Position numbers and translations under genes: made by a program. Positions 43,973-52,146 of a stretch of DNA of 64,000 nt are shown here, one piece after another. Numbering within the stretch: the first letter of the stretch is position 1; every line of letters begins with the position of its first letter. Source of the stretch: Cupriavidus necator N-1 (lineage in GTDB: Bacteria > Pseudomonadota > Gammaproteobacteria > Burkholderiales > Burkholderiaceae); assembly GCF_000219215.1 (NCBI RefSeq), contig NC_015726.1, positions 2,418,001 through 2,482,000 of the forward strand, read 5' to 3'. Under the pieces are notes generated by a model. The model was not told where the DNA came from. It worked only from the letters and a program-made list of their open reading frames with translations, and made no database searches.

Positions 43973-45655
43973 TCAGCGAGCCTTGGCCCCCTTGGTGCCG
44001 GCCTTGGCCGACGCCTTGACGGTCGGCCCCGGCTTGGACTCGCGCGCCGCGCGCGCCGGCGCCGCCTTGGCTGCCGTGTGCCGCGACGAGGCCTCGACGG
44101 TGATGCGCTTGCGCGGCTCCGCCTTGCCCTTGGCCGAGGTCCGCACGATGCCGCCCTTGCTGCTTCGCTCGGCGCGCTCGGAATGCTCCGCGCGCTCGGC
44201 ACGGTCAGCCTGTTCGGCCCGCGCCGCCCGCACCGCGCCGGCGCCGCGCACCGGCACCATCAGCACCAGGCTCTGCCCGGCGACCAGCTTGGTGCCGGAG
44301 AGCTTGTTCCAAGACTGCACCTGTCCCGCCGAGACGCCATAGCGCCGCGCCACCGAGGCCACGGTGTCCCGCCGGCTGGCACGCACCACCACGCGGCGCG
44401 CATCCGGCAAGTCAGGCTCCATCGCCAGCATGGCGCTGTCGGCCAGGGTCGCGCTGATATCCTGGTCGTGGCGGCCCGAGCGCGGAATCATCACGGTCGA
44501 GCCTGCCTTCAGGCGCATGCCCTTCGGGATGCTGTTGATCTCGCGCAGCGTATCGGCGTCGACATTCAGCCGTGCCGCCAGCGCTTCGATGCGCTCGCGG
44601 CTGTCCACCGTCACCGCCGACCAGCTCGACAACCCGCCGCGGTAGGTGTTCAGGTTGTACTGGAAGCGCTCGGCGTTATCGAACGGCAGCAGGATCTGCG
44701 GGTTGGACGCGCCCAGGATCACCGGCCGGTTGAACGACGGGTTGAGCGCCTTGAACTCCTCCACCGACATGTCCGCCAGCTTTGCCGCCAGGTTCACGTC
44801 AATATCGCGCGAGGTGGTCACCGTGACAAAGTACGGGTGGTCCGGGATCTCGGGCAGCTTGACGTTATACGCGGCCGGGTTGGCGATGATGTTCTTGACC
44901 GCCTGCAGCTTCGGCACGTAGTAGCGCGTCTCATTCGGCATGGGCAGGCTGGCGTAGTCGGTCGGCAGCCCGCGCGCCTGGTTGCGCGCAATCGCGCGCG
45001 ACACCGCGCCCTCGCCCCAGTTGTACGCCGCCAGCGCCAGGTGCCAGTCGCCGAACATGTCATAAAGCCGCGCCAGGTAGTCCAGCGCGGCATCGGTCGA
45101 GGCCAGCACGTCACGGCGCTCGTCGCGGAACATGTTCTGCTTCAGGTTGTACGACCTGCCGGTGCTCGGGATGAACTGCCACATGCCCGCTGCCTTGGCA
45201 GTGGACTGGGCCTGCGGGTTGAACGCGCTCTCGACGAACGGCAGCAGCGCCAGTTCGGTCGGCATCTTGCGCCGTTCCAGCTCTTCTACGATGTGGTACA
45301 GGTAGCGGCTTGAGCGCCCGACCATCCGCTCCATGTATTCCGGCCGCTGCGCATACCACTGGGTGCGGTCATCGACCAGCGTACCCTCCAGGTCCTGCAT
45401 GGCAAAGCCGCGCCGGATGCGGTCCCAGATGTCGTTGGACGGGCCGCGCAGCCAGTCCAGGCCACCCTGGTCGACATTGATCGTGGAAGCGGAAGAAAGC
45501 GCCGATTTGTCGCTGAGCGAATTGAGCGGGTCCTGGCGCTTGGCGGTCTGGGCGGTCGCGGCGCCATAGGCGCCATCAGGCGGCGTGGGGGTGCTGGCGC
45601 ACGCTGCAAGCAGCGCGGCGCACGCGACCACCGCCAGTAATCGACCAATTTTCAT
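43973..45655 (-). CDS. mltD: Membrane-bound lytic transglycosylase D with LysM domains
   Basis: The 560-residue lipoprotein (lipobox LLAAC near residue 18) has an SLT domain with catalytic Glu in 'LPFVESAFNPQAQS', followed by 'AAGMWQFIPSTGR' and 'ALAAYNWGEGAV'. At least two LysM-type peptidoglycan-binding segments follow. It cleaves peptidoglycan in the periplasm, releasing anhydromuropeptides. The last about 110 residues are a basic Ala/Arg/Lys-rich tail with repeated AER motifs, unusual for MltD. The ATG at 45653-45655 gives the lipoprotein signal; it lies eight codons inside a longer frame. Confidence 0.9.
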   Translation of the reverse strand: MKIGRLLAVVACAALLAACASTPTPPDGAYGAATAQTAKRQDPLNSLSDKSALSSASTINVDQGGLDWLRGPSNDIWDRIRRGFAMQDLEGTLVDDRTQWYAQRPEYMERMVGRSSRYLYHIVEELERRKMPTELALLPFVESAFNPQAQSTAKAAGMWQFIPSTGRSYNLKQNMFRDERRDVLASTDAALDYLARLYDMFGDWHLALAAYNWGEGAVSRAIARNQARGLPTDYASLPMPNETRYYVPKLQAVKNIIANPAAYNVKLPEIPDHPYFVTVTTSRDIDVNLAAKLADMSVEEFKALNPSFNRPVILGASNPQILLPFDNAERFQYNLNTYRGGLSSWSAVTVDSRERIEALAARLNVDADTLREINSIPKGMRLKAGSTVMIPRSGRHDQDISATLADSAMLAMEPDLPDARRVVVRASRRDTVASVARRYGVSAGQVQSWNKLSGTKLVAGQSLVLMVPVRGAGAVRAARAEQADRAERAEHSERAERSSKGGIVRTSAKGKAEPRKRITVEASSRHTAAKAAPARAARESKPGPTVKASAKAGTKGAKAR

Positions 45656-45797
45656 TAAGTTCTCGAATCGCGACGCCAAAAGGATGCGTGATGCTAAAAA
45701 AAACCGCGTATCGCGTCAATCAGATTTTCCATATAGCCAATCTCCGACGGGCAGCCGGAAAGCCTTGCGGCGCAAGGCCCGGCAGGCCGGGCAGCGC

Positions 45798-46598
45798 TCA
45801 GCGGAAATTGTCCTTCCAGCCGCGCAGCGCACCGAACGCCTGCGCATCGCCCGTGGCGGCCCCGCCCTGCGCCGCCACTGCCGCCCGTACCGCCGGCTCG
45901 CGCGAGCGCAGGAAGGGATTGACCTCGCGCTCATGGGCGATGGTGGTCGGCAGCGTCGGCTGGTCCGCCGCGCGCAGCGCGTCAACCCGCTGCTCCCACG
46001 CCGCCAGCGCGGCATTGGCCGGCTCCACCGCCCGCGCAAAGCGCACATTACTGCGCGTATATTCGTGCGCGCAATAGACGCGGGTATCACCCGGCAGCGC
46101 CGCCAGCTTGTCGAGCGAATCCAGCATCTGCGCCGGCGTGCCTTCGAACAGACGCCCGCAGCCGCTGGCGAACAGGGTATCGCCGCAGAAGACCGCCGGG
46201 CCGGCTTCGCCCAGGTCACCCACATAGGCGATATGGCCGGCGGTGTGCCCGGGCACGTCCAGCACGCGCAGCGTCAGCGCCGGCGTCTGCAATGTCACGA
46301 CATCGCCTTCGCGCAGAGCCTGGGTGCGCCCGCCGATGCGTTCGCCAGCCGGCCCCAGCACCGGCATCGGCGCGCCCGACGGCGTGCGCGGGTGCGCCGC
46401 CAGCAGCTCGGCCACCCCGCCCTGGTGATCGCCGTGGTGATGGGTGATTACAATAGCGCCCAGAGCCAGACCGTTTTGCACCAGGAAGCGCTCCACCGGC
46501 GCGGCCTCGCCGGGATCGACCACGGCGGCGTGACGCCCGTCGTGGATGGCCCAGATATAGTTATCCTGGAACGCCGGGATCGGCTCAACCTTCAACAT
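45798..46598 (-). CDS. gloB: Hydroxyacylglutathione hydrolase (glyoxalase II)
   Basis: The 266-residue metallo-beta-lactamase-fold enzyme has the metal-binding motif THHHGDH, further ligands in PGHTAGH and CGDTLF, and 'YCAHEYT'. It hydrolyses S-lactoylglutathione in methylglyoxal detoxification. I chose the ATG at 46596-46598 because AGGAG is seven bases upstream; an ATG two codons earlier is too close. It is divergent from the methyltransferase gene, with starts only 12 bases apart, as in the E. coli gloB-yafS-rnhA-dnaQ neighbourhood. Confidence 0.93.
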   Translation of the reverse strand: MLKVEPIPAFQDNYIWAIHDGRHAAVVDPGEAAPVERFLVQNGLALGAIVITHHHGDHQGGVAELLAAHPRTPSGAPMPVLGPAGERIGGRTQALREGDVVTLQTPALTLRVLDVPGHTAGHIAYVGDLGEAGPAVFCGDTLFASGCGRLFEGTPAQMLDSLDKLAALPGDTRVYCAHEYTRSNVRFARAVEPANAALAAWEQRVDALRAADQPTLPTTIAHEREVNPFLRSREPAVRAAVAAQGGAATGDAQAFGALRGWKDNFR

Positions 46599-46610
46599 GC
46601 GCATGCTCCT

Positions 46611-47411
46611 ATGTCCAATCGTCCCAATCATTCGATTGTAAGCTGGGAAGACTGGCTGGCCTCGCCGCCCGGTGAGTACATGCTGCGCTGGGAGGCGCAG
46701 CAGTACGACCGGACCGTGACCGACATCTTCGGCTACCACGCGGTTCAGATGGGCCTGCCCTATATTGACACCCTGCGCGAGAACCGGATGCCGTTCTCGG
46801 CGCTGGCGCTGGACCCTTCCAGCGGACCGCACGGGCCGCGTGCCGCACATCCCGACGCGCGCCAGCTGCTGTGCCGCTTCGACGAGCTGCCGTTCGACAC
46901 CCAGAGCATCGACCTGGTCACCCTGCCCCACATCCTGGAATTCGCCGAAGACCCGCACGAAGTGCTGCGCGAGGTCTCGCGGGTGCTGATGCCCGAGGGG
47001 CGCGTGGTGGTCACCTGCTTCAACCCGATGAGCCTGTGGGGCGCGCGCCAGGGCATGAACCGGCTCGGCGCCACACCCTTCCTGCCGACGGACGCGCAGC
47101 AGATCGGCTTTGTGCGCATCAAGGACTGGCTCAAGCTGCTCGGCTTCGATATCATCCGCGGCCGCTTTGGCTGCTACTGCCCGCCCTACCGCACCGACCG
47201 CTGGCTGCAGCGCGCCGCCTTCATGGAAAAGGCCGGCGACCGCTGGTGGCCGATCTTCGGCGCGGTCTATATGATCTCGGCGATCAAGCGCGTGCGCAAT
47301 ATCCGCCTGGTCGGCCCGGCCTGGAAGAGCAAGCCGGCACTGGCCCCGGTGGCATCGCCCGTGGCCACACCCACCGGCACGCACGGCAAGACCCCCGGCG
47401 AAGAGCGCTGA
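46611..47411 (+). CDS. YafS-like SAM-dependent methyltransferase
   Basis: The 266-residue protein has a class I methyltransferase core. The acidic residue and '[52 protein letters not shown]' are typical, while the glycine-rich motif I is weak ([11 protein letters not shown]). The same gene sits between gloB and rnhA/dnaQ in E. coli (yafS), and the order here is identical. Its substrate is unknown. No clear ribosome binding site is visible because the gene starts 12 bases from gloB, so its promoter must lie inside gloB. Confidence 0.82.
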   Translation: MSNRPNHSIVSWEDWLASPPGEYMLRWEAQQYDRTVTDIFGYHAVQMGLPYIDTLRENRMPFSALALDPSSGPHGPRAAHPDARQLLCRFDELPFDTQSIDLVTLPHILEFAEDPHEVLREVSRVLMPEGRVVVTCFNPMSLWGARQGMNRLGATPFLPTDAQQIGFVRIKDWLKLLGFDIIRGRFGCYCPPYRTDRWLQRAAFMEKAGDRWWPIFGAVYMISAIKRVRNIRLVGPAWKSKPALAPVASPVATPTGTHGKTPGEER

Positions 47412-47482
47412 CGCGGTCCAGCGCCCTTCTCCTGCCCCCTTCAATGCGCCACCCGCCCGGCGGGTGGCCACCATGGAATCAC

Positions 47483-47920
47483 ATGCAAGAAGTCACGATC
47501 TACTCCGACGGCGCCTGCAAGGGCAATCCCGGCCGCGGCGGCTGGGGCGCGGTGCTCATCGCCGGCACCAGCGAGAAAGAACTGTTCGGCGGCGAGCCCA
47601 ACACCACCAACAACCGCATGGAAATGACCGCCGTGATCGAAGCGCTGCGCGCGCTCAAGCGGCCCTGCGTCGTGCGTGTCTATACCGACTCGCAGTATGT
47701 CCAGAAGGGCATCAGCGAATGGCTGCCCGGCTGGAAGGCCCGCGGCTGGAAGACCGCCGACAAGAAGCCGGTCAAGAACGCTGACCTGTGGCAGGAGCTG
47801 GACACCCTGGCGCAGCCGCACCAGATCTCCTGGCACTGGGTGCGCGGCCACAACGGCCACCCCGGCAACGAACGTGCCGACGCGCTGGCCAACCGCGGCG
47901 TCGAATCGATCGGCCGCTGA
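47483..47920 (+). CDS. rnhA: Ribonuclease HI
   Basis: The 145-residue enzyme cleaves RNA in RNA-DNA hybrids. All catalytic acidic residues are visible: Asp in [12 protein letters not shown], Glu in [14 protein letters not shown], Asp in VYTDSQYV, and the C-terminal His/Asp in '[17 protein letters not shown]'. It lies between the yafS-like gene and dnaQ, the conserved order. Confidence 0.97.
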   Translation: MQEVTIYSDGACKGNPGRGGWGAVLIAGTSEKELFGGEPNTTNNRMEMTAVIEALRALKRPCVVRVYTDSQYVQKGISEWLPGWKARGWKTADKKPVKNADLWQELDTLAQPHQISWHWVRGHNGHPGNERADALANRGVESIGR

Positions 47921-47978
47921 TCCCTTTCGCTAACAAGAAACCGCGGAGCGCCCGCGCCGCTCCGCTAGAATGCCCGCC

Positions 47979-48710
47979 ATGCGACAAATCGTTCTCGACA
48001 CCGAAACCACCGGCCTGAGTGCCGCCACCGGCGACCGCCTGATCGAAATCGGCTGCGTCGAGCTGATGAACCGCCGCCTGACGGGGCGCCACCTGCACTT
48101 CTACGTCAACCCGGAACGCGATATCGACGAGGGCGCGATCGCCGTGCACGGCATCACGGTCGAGTTCCTGGCCGACAAGCCCCGCTTTGCAGAAGTCGTC
48201 AACGACATCCGCGAGTTCGTCCAGGATGCCGAGCTGATCATCCACAACGCGCCGTTCGACCTGGGCTTCCTCGACATGGAATTCCAGCTGCTGGGCCTGC
48301 CGCCGTTCCGCCAGCATGCCGGCAATGTGATCGATACCCTGCGCGAAGCCCGCCAGATGTTCCCCGGCAAGCGCAACTCGCTCGACGCCCTGTGCGACCG
48401 CCTGGGCATCAGCAACGCCCACCGCACGCTGCACGGCGCCCTGCTGGATGCCGAGCTGCTGGCCGAGGTCTACCTGGCCATGACGCGCGGCCAGGACTCG
48501 CTGGTGATCGACATGCACGACAGCACGGCGGGCGCAGGCGGCGCCGTCGCCAGCGCCGACCTGTCGCGCCTGGCCCTGCCGGTGCTGCGCGCCACCGATG
48601 AAGAACAACAGGCCCACCTCGCCCTGCTCAAGGGGTTGGACAAGGCCAGCGGCGGCAAGACTGTGTGGCAGGAGGCCCCGGCGGAAGCACCCGGAAGCTT
48701 GGCTGCCTGA
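47979..48710 (+). CDS. dnaQ: DNA polymerase III epsilon subunit (proofreading exonuclease)
   Basis: The 243-residue protein has an intact DEDDh exonuclease domain: VLDTETTGL (Asp/Glu), 'IHNAPFDLGFL' and 'HGALLDAELLAEVY' (His/Asp). A C-terminal part follows that binds the alpha polymerase subunit. It proofreads replication errors. The ATG at 47979 places the catalytic motif at the family position; one three codons upstream (47970) is possible. It gives a useful contrast to the degenerate exonuclease-fold protein at 5849-6592. Confidence 0.94.
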   Translation: MRQIVLDTETTGLSAATGDRLIEIGCVELMNRRLTGRHLHFYVNPERDIDEGAIAVHGITVEFLADKPRFAEVVNDIREFVQDAELIIHNAPFDLGFLDMEFQLLGLPPFRQHAGNVIDTLREARQMFPGKRNSLDALCDRLGISNAHRTLHGALLDAELLAEVYLAMTRGQDSLVIDMHDSTAGAGGAVASADLSRLALPVLRATDEEQQAHLALLKGLDKASGGKTVWQEAPAEAPGSLAA

Positions 48711-48730
48711 CAAAAAAGTTCAAAAAGGGC

Positions 48731-48759
48731 TTTACAAGATACAGAGACCTCTGCATAAT
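48731..48759 (+). promoter_or_regulatory. Sigma-70 promoter of tRNA-Val
   Basis: TTTACA (48731-48736) and CATAAT (48754-48759) are 17 bases apart, about 40 bases before the tRNA. Confidence 0.75.
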
Positions 48760-48800
48760 CTCATTTCTCTGCTGCACGACGGCAACGACGACGCAGACAG

Positions 48801-48875
48801 GGGTGGTTAGCTCAGCGGTAGAGCACTGCCTTCACACGGCAGGGGTCACAGGTTCAATCCCTGTACCACCCACCA
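48801..48875 (+). tRNA. tRNA-Val(CAC)
   Basis: The 75-base cloverleaf has acceptor GGGTGGT/ACCACCC, D stem GCTC/GAGC, anticodon stem CTGCC/GGCAG with loop TTCACAC (anticodon CAC), T loop TTCAATC and an encoded CCA. Confidence 0.96.
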
Positions 48876-48908
48876 GACAAATGGCGAGCAACTGCCTAAG
48901 TTGCCAGG

Positions 48909-48941
48909 AAACCCAGACAGCGCAAGCTCTCTGGGTTTTTT
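48909..48941 (+). terminator. Rho-independent terminator of tRNA-Val
   Basis: AACCCAGA (48910-48917) pairs with TCTGGGTT and runs into a six-T tract ending at 48941. Confidence 0.88.
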
Positions 48942-49147
48942 GTTGTCCGGCGTTTGCCCAGGTTTTCTACCCTCCCCGGAAAACCGTGGTTCACGACGCC
49001 AATCAAGGCAGGCTGGCCTGGCATATTTGCGCCTGGCGCGCATACTTGTCCACAGAACGACAGGCTTGGCAGGCACAGTCGCCCTCGCCCCCACCGGGCC
49101 ATCCCTATCGCCCATCCGATCATCGACGCAGCTTTCGGGAGTCCGCC

Positions 49148-49852
49148 ATGCCCGATTCACCCAGGACGACGATCCATGCCGGCGCGACCGTGCCGCCGGA
49201 GGATGCGCAGACACGGGAGCCGGTGCTGGACGTGGTCGACCGCGTCTCCGAGATGTGCTTCGGCCTGTTCATGGCGCTCACTTTTGTCGGCGCGGTGTCG
49301 AGCGGCACGGGCGGCCCGAATGCCAGCCGCACCATGATGCATGCCGCGCTGGGCTGCAACCTGGCCTGGGGCATGGTGGACGCGGTCATGTTCCTGATCC
49401 GTACGCTGGCAAGCCGCGGCCAGCGGATCTCCCTGGCGCTTGCCGTCAGGAATGCTAGCGACCAGGCCACTGCGATCGGCCTGATTCGCGATGCGCTGCC
49501 TCGCGCAACGAAGTCGCTGGTCACCGACAAGGAACTGGAAGCCATGCGGGCACGGCTTGCCGCCGCCCCGGCGCTGCCGCCCCGCCCCCGCCTCAACATG
49601 GCCGACCTGCTGGGTGCCGTGCGCATCTTCTTTATCGTTGTGCTGACCACGTTTCCGGTCGCACTGCCGTTCGTACTGCTGGACGACGTCAGACTGGCGC
49701 TGCTGATCTCGCGCGGGCTAACCCTGGCCATGCTGTTCGTCGCCGGGTGGGCGCTGGGCCACTATGCCGGCTTTGGCGGCTGGGTCACTGGCGCAGCCAT
49801 GACGGCGCTGGGCGTCGTCATGACCATCGCCATCATCGCGCTGGGCGGCTGA
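49148..49852 (+). CDS. Membrane protein resembling the VIT1/CCC1 family
   Basis: The 234-residue protein has an N-terminal pair of membrane segments ('CFGLFMALTFVGAVS' and 'NLAWGMVDAVMFLIRTLAS'), a cytoplasmic stretch (about residues 90-145), and three C-terminal segments. The start of the first segment and the overall pattern recall VIT1/CCC1 iron/manganese transporters, but the family's metal-binding signature is not clear to me, so treat the name as tentative. The next gene begins one base after its stop codon, so the two are translationally coupled. Confidence 0.6.
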   Translation: MPDSPRTTIHAGATVPPEDAQTREPVLDVVDRVSEMCFGLFMALTFVGAVSSGTGGPNASRTMMHAALGCNLAWGMVDAVMFLIRTLASRGQRISLALAVRNASDQATAIGLIRDALPRATKSLVTDKELEAMRARLAAAPALPPRPRLNMADLLGAVRIFFIVVLTTFPVALPFVLLDDVRLALLISRGLTLAMLFVAGWALGHYAGFGGWVTGAAMTALGVVMTIAIIALGG

Positions 49853-49853
49853 G

Positions 49854-50498
49854 ATGCGAGGCGCGATCCTGCTCCTTGCCGCCGCCCTTGGCGCGGGCGC
49901 GGTACAGGCACAGGAGCCGCCCCAGCCCGCGCCGGATGCCGCCGGGCAGGCGGCCGGCTCACCCTGGACCTTCTCGGCAACAGGCTACTGGAACATGCCG
50001 CGCCAGAGCGGCGACTACCTCTCCGGCATCTTCATCGCGGAAAGGAAGCAGCTTCACCTCGAGGCAAGAAGCAACTACGAGGCAGTCCATTCGCAGTCAG
50101 CCTTCATCGGCTGGACCTTCTCGGGCGGCGAAACCATCCAATTCAAGGCGACACCCATCGTTGGCTTCGTGGGAGGCTCCACCCACGGCCTGATCGGCGG
50201 GATCGAGGCCAGCGTGGCAGTGAGCAAGTTCGACTACTACATCGAAGCCGAATACCTGGACGCGCGCGGCGAGGAACCGGGCTATCTCTACGCCTGGAGT
50301 GAACTTGGCTTCCGCCCGGTCGAATGGCTGAGGCTGGGCCTGGTCGCGCAACGTACCCGGATCTACGGGAGAGACCGCGAACTCCAGCGAGGCGGCTTTT
50401 TCCAGGTCACGGTGCGCAGGTTCACGGCGGGCTTCTACTGGTTCAACCCGGGCTCGACGGACCAGGTCGCGATCCTTTCGCTGGGCGTGAGCTTCTAG
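49854..50498 (+). CDS. Putative outer-membrane beta-barrel protein
   Basis: The 214-residue product has a signal peptide (cleavage near AVQAQ). Alternating aromatic and polar stretches such as 'FDYYIEAEYLDARG', 'AWSELGFRPVEWLRLGLVAQRTRIY' and 'FFQVTVRRFTAGFYWFNPG' end in aliphatic VSF. That terminal aromatic residue and the strand pattern suit a small outer-membrane barrel. I do not recognise the family. It is coupled to the preceding membrane protein gene, so both may act on the same envelope process. Confidence 0.6.
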   Translation: MRGAILLLAAALGAGAVQAQEPPQPAPDAAGQAAGSPWTFSATGYWNMPRQSGDYLSGIFIAERKQLHLEARSNYEAVHSQSAFIGWTFSGGETIQFKATPIVGFVGGSTHGLIGGIEASVAVSKFDYYIEAEYLDARGEEPGYLYAWSELGFRPVEWLRLGLVAQRTRIYGRDRELQRGGFFQVTVRRFTAGFYWFNPGSTDQVAILSLGVSF

Positions 50499-50611
50499 GC
50501 CACAGCCACGTCGCGACGCAACCTTTCCGTTGCCAGCGACAAGGCTTATCTCATTTCCGGCCACTCACCTGCCGGCTACCTTGACTGCTCCGACCTGCAC
50601 CGGAGCACGAC

Positions 50612-51234
50612 TTGCCATCCGCCTGCCTCCCCACCGCGACCGAAACTGAACCCGCCCTGCCCTGGACCGGCCGTAACCCGATCAGTGCCGGCTGGTTCGA
50701 GATGCGCCCGGCGCGCGTGCCGCGCGATGCGCGGCCGCTCTATGACGAAGACATGGATTGCATCATCGGCTACCACCGCAGCTTTGCCTCGGTGGCGTCC
50801 ACCTATGACCTGGCGGGCGCGGTCGTGGCGCTCGATGCATGCGTGGATGCAGATGGCGCGGGGCGCGCACCGCTGCTGGTTGCCGGCACGCTGTGGCAGG
50901 CGCGTGTGCGCGGCATGACGCGCAGCGGCGCCGAGGGCGAAGGACTGGCAGCGCCCGCGACAACGCTGGCGCGGCTGCACGGGCGCTTCATCGCACTGGC
51001 CCGGCAGCCGCTGCACTTCACGCTGGCCGCGCTGGCGGACACGAACCGCGGTTCGTGCCGCTGCATATCCTGCGGCTGGCGATGCGCTGCGGCACGCGGC
51101 CCGCTGCGGCAGCGGACACGGCACGCTTTGTCGCGCCGATCACCCGGCGGGGCGTGCCGACCGCGCTGGAATTGACGCCGCGACCGCGCGACCATACCGT
51201 GCTGCGCGTGCGCACCTGGCCCATCGCTGCTTAG
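50612..51234 (+). pseudogene. Uncharacterised gene with apparent frameshift near 51050
   Basis: The frame starting with TTG at 50612 (or ATG at 50701) encodes a plausible protein up to about 51045 ('RPLYDEDMDCIIGYHRSF', 'LLVAGTLWQARVRG', 'PLHFTLAALAD'). It then continues with unlike, Cys/Arg-rich sequence. From that point another frame reads 'RFVPLHILRLAMRCG...HTVLRVRTWPIAA' to a stop at 51234. A one-base insertion or deletion in ACGAACCGCGGTTCG would join them. Either the gene is broken or the sequence has an error there. I do not recognise its family. Confidence 0.5.
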
Positions 51235-51836
51235 CCGTGCCAGGCCCCTGCGTCTGCAACGACCGTGGCAAAGCGGTCATTCAACGCGGCCAGCGTGCTG
51301 CGGTGAAGATCGGCCGCAGGTACCGCGGGGCCGCCGAGCGGGTCAGGCAGGTCGCGCGTGGCGCAGGCAGCGGCCACCACGGTGCTGCGATAACCGTGGT
51401 CGAGCGCCGAGCGCACCGTGGCGCTGACACACATATGCGTCTGGAAGCCGGCCACGATCAGCTCCTTGCGGCCGAGCCTGGCCAGTTCGTCGGCCAGGGT
51501 GGTGCCGGCGAAGCTGTTGGGCAAGCCCTTGGTGACGGTAATCTCACCGGCCTGCGGCCCCACCCCTTCGATGAAGGCGGCATACGGCCCGGTCGGATCG
51601 AACGCCATGCTGCCCGGCCGCCCGTGATGCGCGACATGGATCACCGGCGTGCCGTGGCTGCGCGCCAGCGCCAGCAACTGCGCGCAGGCAGCCACGGCCG
51701 CGGGCATGCCGACCAGCGGCAGGCGGCCGTCGACGTATTCGCGTTGATGGTCGATCAGGATCAGGACGGCGGCATCCCAGGCGGAAGGGGTGCGGCTGGC
51801 GCCGGCCAGGCCAAGCAGCGTAGTCGGTATAGTCAT
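51231..51836 (-). CDS. Isochorismatase-family hydrolase
   Basis: The 201-residue protein has the isochorismatase/nicotinamidase fold with its catalytic triad: Asp in LILIDHQREYVDG, Lys in VTKGLPNSF, and Cys in GFQTHMCVSATVR. It probably hydrolyses an amide or related small substrate in the cytoplasm; the sequence does not decide which. I chose the ATG at 51834-51836 over one 17 codons upstream because it fits the domain boundary. The end overlaps the preceding convergent gene by four bases. Confidence 0.85.
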   Translation of the reverse strand: MTIPTTLLGLAGASRTPSAWDAAVLILIDHQREYVDGRLPLVGMPAAVAACAQLLALARSHGTPVIHVAHHGRPGSMAFDPTGPYAAFIEGVGPQAGEITVTKGLPNSFAGTTLADELARLGRKELIVAGFQTHMCVSATVRSALDHGYRSTVVAAACATRDLPDPLGGPAVPAADLHRSTLAALNDRFATVVADAGAWHG

Positions 51837-51842
51837 TGGCGT

Positions 51843-52146
51843 TTTGGGCTGGAAGGAATCAGGAACCGCGAGACGGGCCCGCCACATCGCGGGCCATCCC
51901 GCATGCTAATGCCAAGCCGGAATCCGTGCATGAGTGCGCGTGGCGATCTCGCCACCGGCCACGCCCTTCCCTGTAGCGCGGCAGGCACGTTACGCGTACA
52001 GCCGGGCACGCGGTTGCAAACAGTTGCGAATTTCATCTTGACATCTGCTAATCTTGATTTCACGTCCCGGACAGGAATCTCGGGTCGGCAACACGATGCG
52101 GCCGGGACGGGAATACGGGTCAGTGCGCACAAGAAATAAGTCAATC
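51843..52146. other. Intergenic region between divergent genes
   Basis: These 300 bases separate the isochorismatase-family gene from the diguanylate cyclase gene. An AT-richer patch around 52015-52070 holds TTGACA (52038-52043), but no well-spaced -10 is obvious. No other structure is recognised. Confidence 0.4.
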
